NCBI GenBank assembly: GCA_036897625.1 | Contig: JAYMTA010001310.1 | Coordinates: 1-20,668, forward strand | DNA from: Pelargonium cotyledonis | Taxonomy: Eukaryota; Streptophyta; Magnoliopsida; Geraniales; Geraniaceae | Length of the DNA: 20,668 bases | Reading direction: 5' to 3' | Shown: piece by piece, positions 18,771 through 20,668 of the stretch | How the letters are laid out: each line of letters starts with the position of its first letter | How positions within the stretch are numbered: position 1 is the first letter of the stretch | The notes under the pieces: generated by a model | What the model was told of the DNA's origin: nothing | What the model saw: only the letters and a program-made list of their open reading frames with translations | Database searches by the model: none | Program-made: the position numbers and the translations under genes

Positions 18771-20170
18771 TTGTTTGTATTTGTCGAGACAGAAGCGGCG
18801 GGTCCTCATCAAATTCATGTGCAAATGTCATTTTTAAACTCGATCAAGACTTTCACATTGAATTTTGACCAACATTTTGCGCCCGCTAAATTATTAAGAC
18901 AAACATATCAAACTTTTATAAGCTTAGTAAGTCTCATTATAAACTCTTGTGTAACTATATATATATTTAGAGACCATAAAAAAAATGAGAGAGAGGATAT
19001 ATATGGAAATAGGGACACAAGACACAACAGCACAAGGCCATTATTAAGAGTTGATGAGTGCAGCTTGGTAGTAGATGCAAATCTAAAATGATTAAAGAAA
19101 CTTTTGGGTTATGCCATCTCTTTAAGGTATACCCTACAATTGGAAAAGATGACCAAATTTCAAAGACTTGCAAAAAGATATTTAGAAAAAGAGAAAGTGA
19201 AAGAAAGAAAAAAAAGGCAAGCAAGAAAATGAGGAATTTCAAGATATAGGAGTGAGTGAGTAAGGTGAAAGTGATGATGGTGATGATGAAATTGATAGTC
19301 ATCATCATCATCAAAAGAAAGAAAAAAAAGAAAGCAATTAAAATGAAATGATAGGGCCATCACAGAAACAGGAGAACACAACACAACCATGCATATATGC
19401 ATGAAATGAGAGAGCTTTCAATTTTGAAAGTTGCTGTTTCCTTTCATGTCCAAGACATGTCTGCTGAAACTCTGTGCAAACACTTCACTCCTTGGTGCTC
19501 AAATGGTCCTCTCATTTTTCAAAAGTATTTCTTTTTCTTTTCCACTTCACCTTTGCAACTCTCATTTATTAGGACCCCCTCTCCTTTTGATGATTCTTTC
19601 CCTACAATATTCAACTTATTTTCATTTTTTCGACCAATGGGATCGTGCCATTTGTCATCCATGTACTGGCCTTCATGGGGTTTACCGGTTGGTGAGTGGT
19701 GTGGTCGACCGATTTTATTTTTAGTTTATGTGATGTATATATCTAGTTTTGATTCATATTATGTTCTTGTTGCAAGATTTGTTATGGGTTTGCTTCTTTC
19801 AGCAATTTGTTTTTTTCTATAGATTTTCGACAATATAACTATTTTTGGTGGAAACTTGGTACGGATTATTTTCGACAACCCATTTACTCACAAGTTTGTA
19901 CAGAATTTCTGTCACATTTTCATCACAAGCTAGTTTCCGACTTAATTGTGAGTCCGACACTAATTAAGCTTCATGTTTGTGCAAATGTATTCACTCAAAA
20001 AATTAACAATTAATTAGAAACACTCGTCATTCTATATAAAATAATCAATTGTAAAATTATGTGCGTCTTAAAAATATTTTCATTTCATTTCCCCACATAT
20101 TTGACGGTCACAGACTCATAAAGCCTTAAAAATTCCTTGAAATCACAACATTTGCGATCACAATTTTAGT
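18771..20170. other. Intergenic, several low-complexity stretches
   Basis: No recognised gene. GATGAT/ATCATC repeats at about 19273-19314 form a possible hairpin. Frames up to about 140 codons (for example 19397-19822) are AT-rich, repetitive in composition and lack family resemblance. From about 19820 onward, scattered TTTTCGAC, TTTCCGAC and GTCCGAC motifs resemble CACTA subterminal repeats. Confidence 0.4.
19388..19403. promoter_or_regulatory. Palindrome with two RY (CATGCA) motifs
   Basis: CATGCATATATGCATG is a perfect 16-bp palindrome with CATGCA on each strand. RY motifs are bound by B3 factors of the ABI3/FUS3/LEC2 group. There is no adjacent gene to regulate inside the window. Confidence 0.4.
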
Positions 20171-20184
20171 CTTTTCTTGTGGTG
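20171..20184 (-). mobile_element. Possible degenerate CACTA terminus
   Basis: CTTTTCTTGTGGTG is the reverse complement of CACCACAAGAAAAG, one base off the CACTACAAGAAAA terminus seen intact at 20479. Adjacent ATTTGCGATCACAATTTTAG resembles a subterminal repeat. It would be the right end of a relic covering about 19820-20184; the matching left end was not found. Confidence 0.4.
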
Positions 20185-20275
20185 TTTACATCTTAAAAAT
20201 ATTGTAATTTGTGGCTTGTATATAGATTTCCATATATTTGTGACATGAGATAGTAAGGAAAAAGAAAGGATTAAA

Positions 20276-20475
20276 GGCAATTTTGGTACTCAAACTTTGG
20301 GGTGAATTCAGATTTAGTACATGATTTTTTATTCTATCAGAGTTAGTACCTAAACTTCGATTTTGTACCCAATTGAGTACCTACCGTCAATGTCCGTTAA
20401 CAGCTCTGTTATCCTCTGCTGACGTGGACTCTCTTGTTATGAGCTGGCAAAATCTTGCTGATGTGGCAATCATGC
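20276..20475. repeat. Dispersed-repeat-like segment
   Basis: Recurring phrases TTGGTACTCAAACTT, TTAGTACATGA, TTAGTACCTAAACTTCG and GTACCCAATTGAGTACC are followed by CCGTTAACAG and GCTGACGTGG. This composition is typical of abundant non-autonomous plant repeats. It appears cut at its right by the CACTA element. Confidence 0.5.
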
Positions 20476-20478
20476 ACA

Positions 20479-20668
20479 CACTACAAGAAAATACTCCATT
20501 TTCGACGAAATTCCGCCCGTCGCAAATTTTTTCTGACGGACATTTGCAACGGACATTTGCGACGGAATTTTCGACGGAAAAAATCTGCGAGGGACGGTTC
20601 CGTCGGAAAAATTCAATTTTTTTTTCAAAATTTATTTATTTAGTTTTATTAAAATTTATTTTTATTTA
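20479..20668 (+). mobile_element. Left end of a CACTA (En/Spm) transposon, partial
   Basis: The element begins CACTACAAGAAAA, the canonical CACTA terminal inverted repeat. It is followed by subterminal repeats in both orientations (TTTTCGACG, CCGTCGCAAA, TTTGCGACGGA, TTTTCGACGGA, TCCGTCGGAAA), where the transposase-associated protein binds in this superfamily. The element runs out of the window, so transposase, other end and length are unknown. The three bases before it are ACA; the matching target duplication would lie outside. Confidence 0.88.

Noticed and set aside
19273..19314. GATGAT...ATCATC hairpin as a structured RNA
   Set aside because: It is two opposite-phase trinucleotide microsatellites that pair trivially.
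19397..19822. 141- and 97-codon plus-strand frames
   Set aside because: Phe/Ser-rich translations of AT- and CT-rich DNA, mutually overlapping, with no family features.

Overview
This is a gene-containing stretch of a plant nuclear genome. Four multi-exon genes with canonical GT...AG introns are separated by AT-rich intergenic DNA carrying microsatellites, a Stowaway MITE and a CACTA transposon end. The four proteins are recognised plant families: DUF1645, a B3 transcription factor, an At3g27390-type membrane protein and an ICK/KRP CDK inhibitor. The AT-rich introns and the protein sequences point to a eudicot. The species cannot be named from the sequence alone. I see no bacterial genes, operons, CRISPR arrays, rRNA or tRNA.

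Layout. 1-1730: AT-rich flank and promoter, with a Stowaway MITE (1284-1535). 1733-2296 (+): DUF1645 protein, about 159 aa. 2300-3920: its 3' flank, a degenerate tandem repeat, and the 3' flank of the next gene. 3924-7601 (-): B3-domain protein of 514 aa in seven coding exons. 7602-8787: divergent intergenic region with a G-box, three TGGGCY site II motifs and a decayed foldback repeat. 8788-11609 (+): multi-pass membrane protein of 565 aa in nine coding exons. 11610-13838: convergent intergenic region with a 400-bp terminal-inverted-repeat element and a promoter-like stretch pointing right. 13839-15064 (-): KRP cell-cycle inhibitor of 229 aa in four exons, with a (GA)18 tract three bases from its ATG. 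15065-20668: KRP promoter, then about 5 kb without a recognisable protein gene. That last part holds a possible non-coding transcription unit near 18510-18770, a possible CACTA relic, a dispersed repeat, and the left end of a CACTA transposon that runs off the window.

The genes are not an operon and no shared pathway is evident. For the B3, membrane-protein and KRP genes, joining the exons restores one open frame that keeps phase at every junction. All exon joins are read by eye from splice consensus, reading phase and family resemblance. No convincing undescribed system was found. The best second looks are the possible antisense promoter beside KRP, the repeat abutting the KRP start codon, the 18.5-kb candidate transcript, and the frame ambiguity at the end of the DUF1645 gene.
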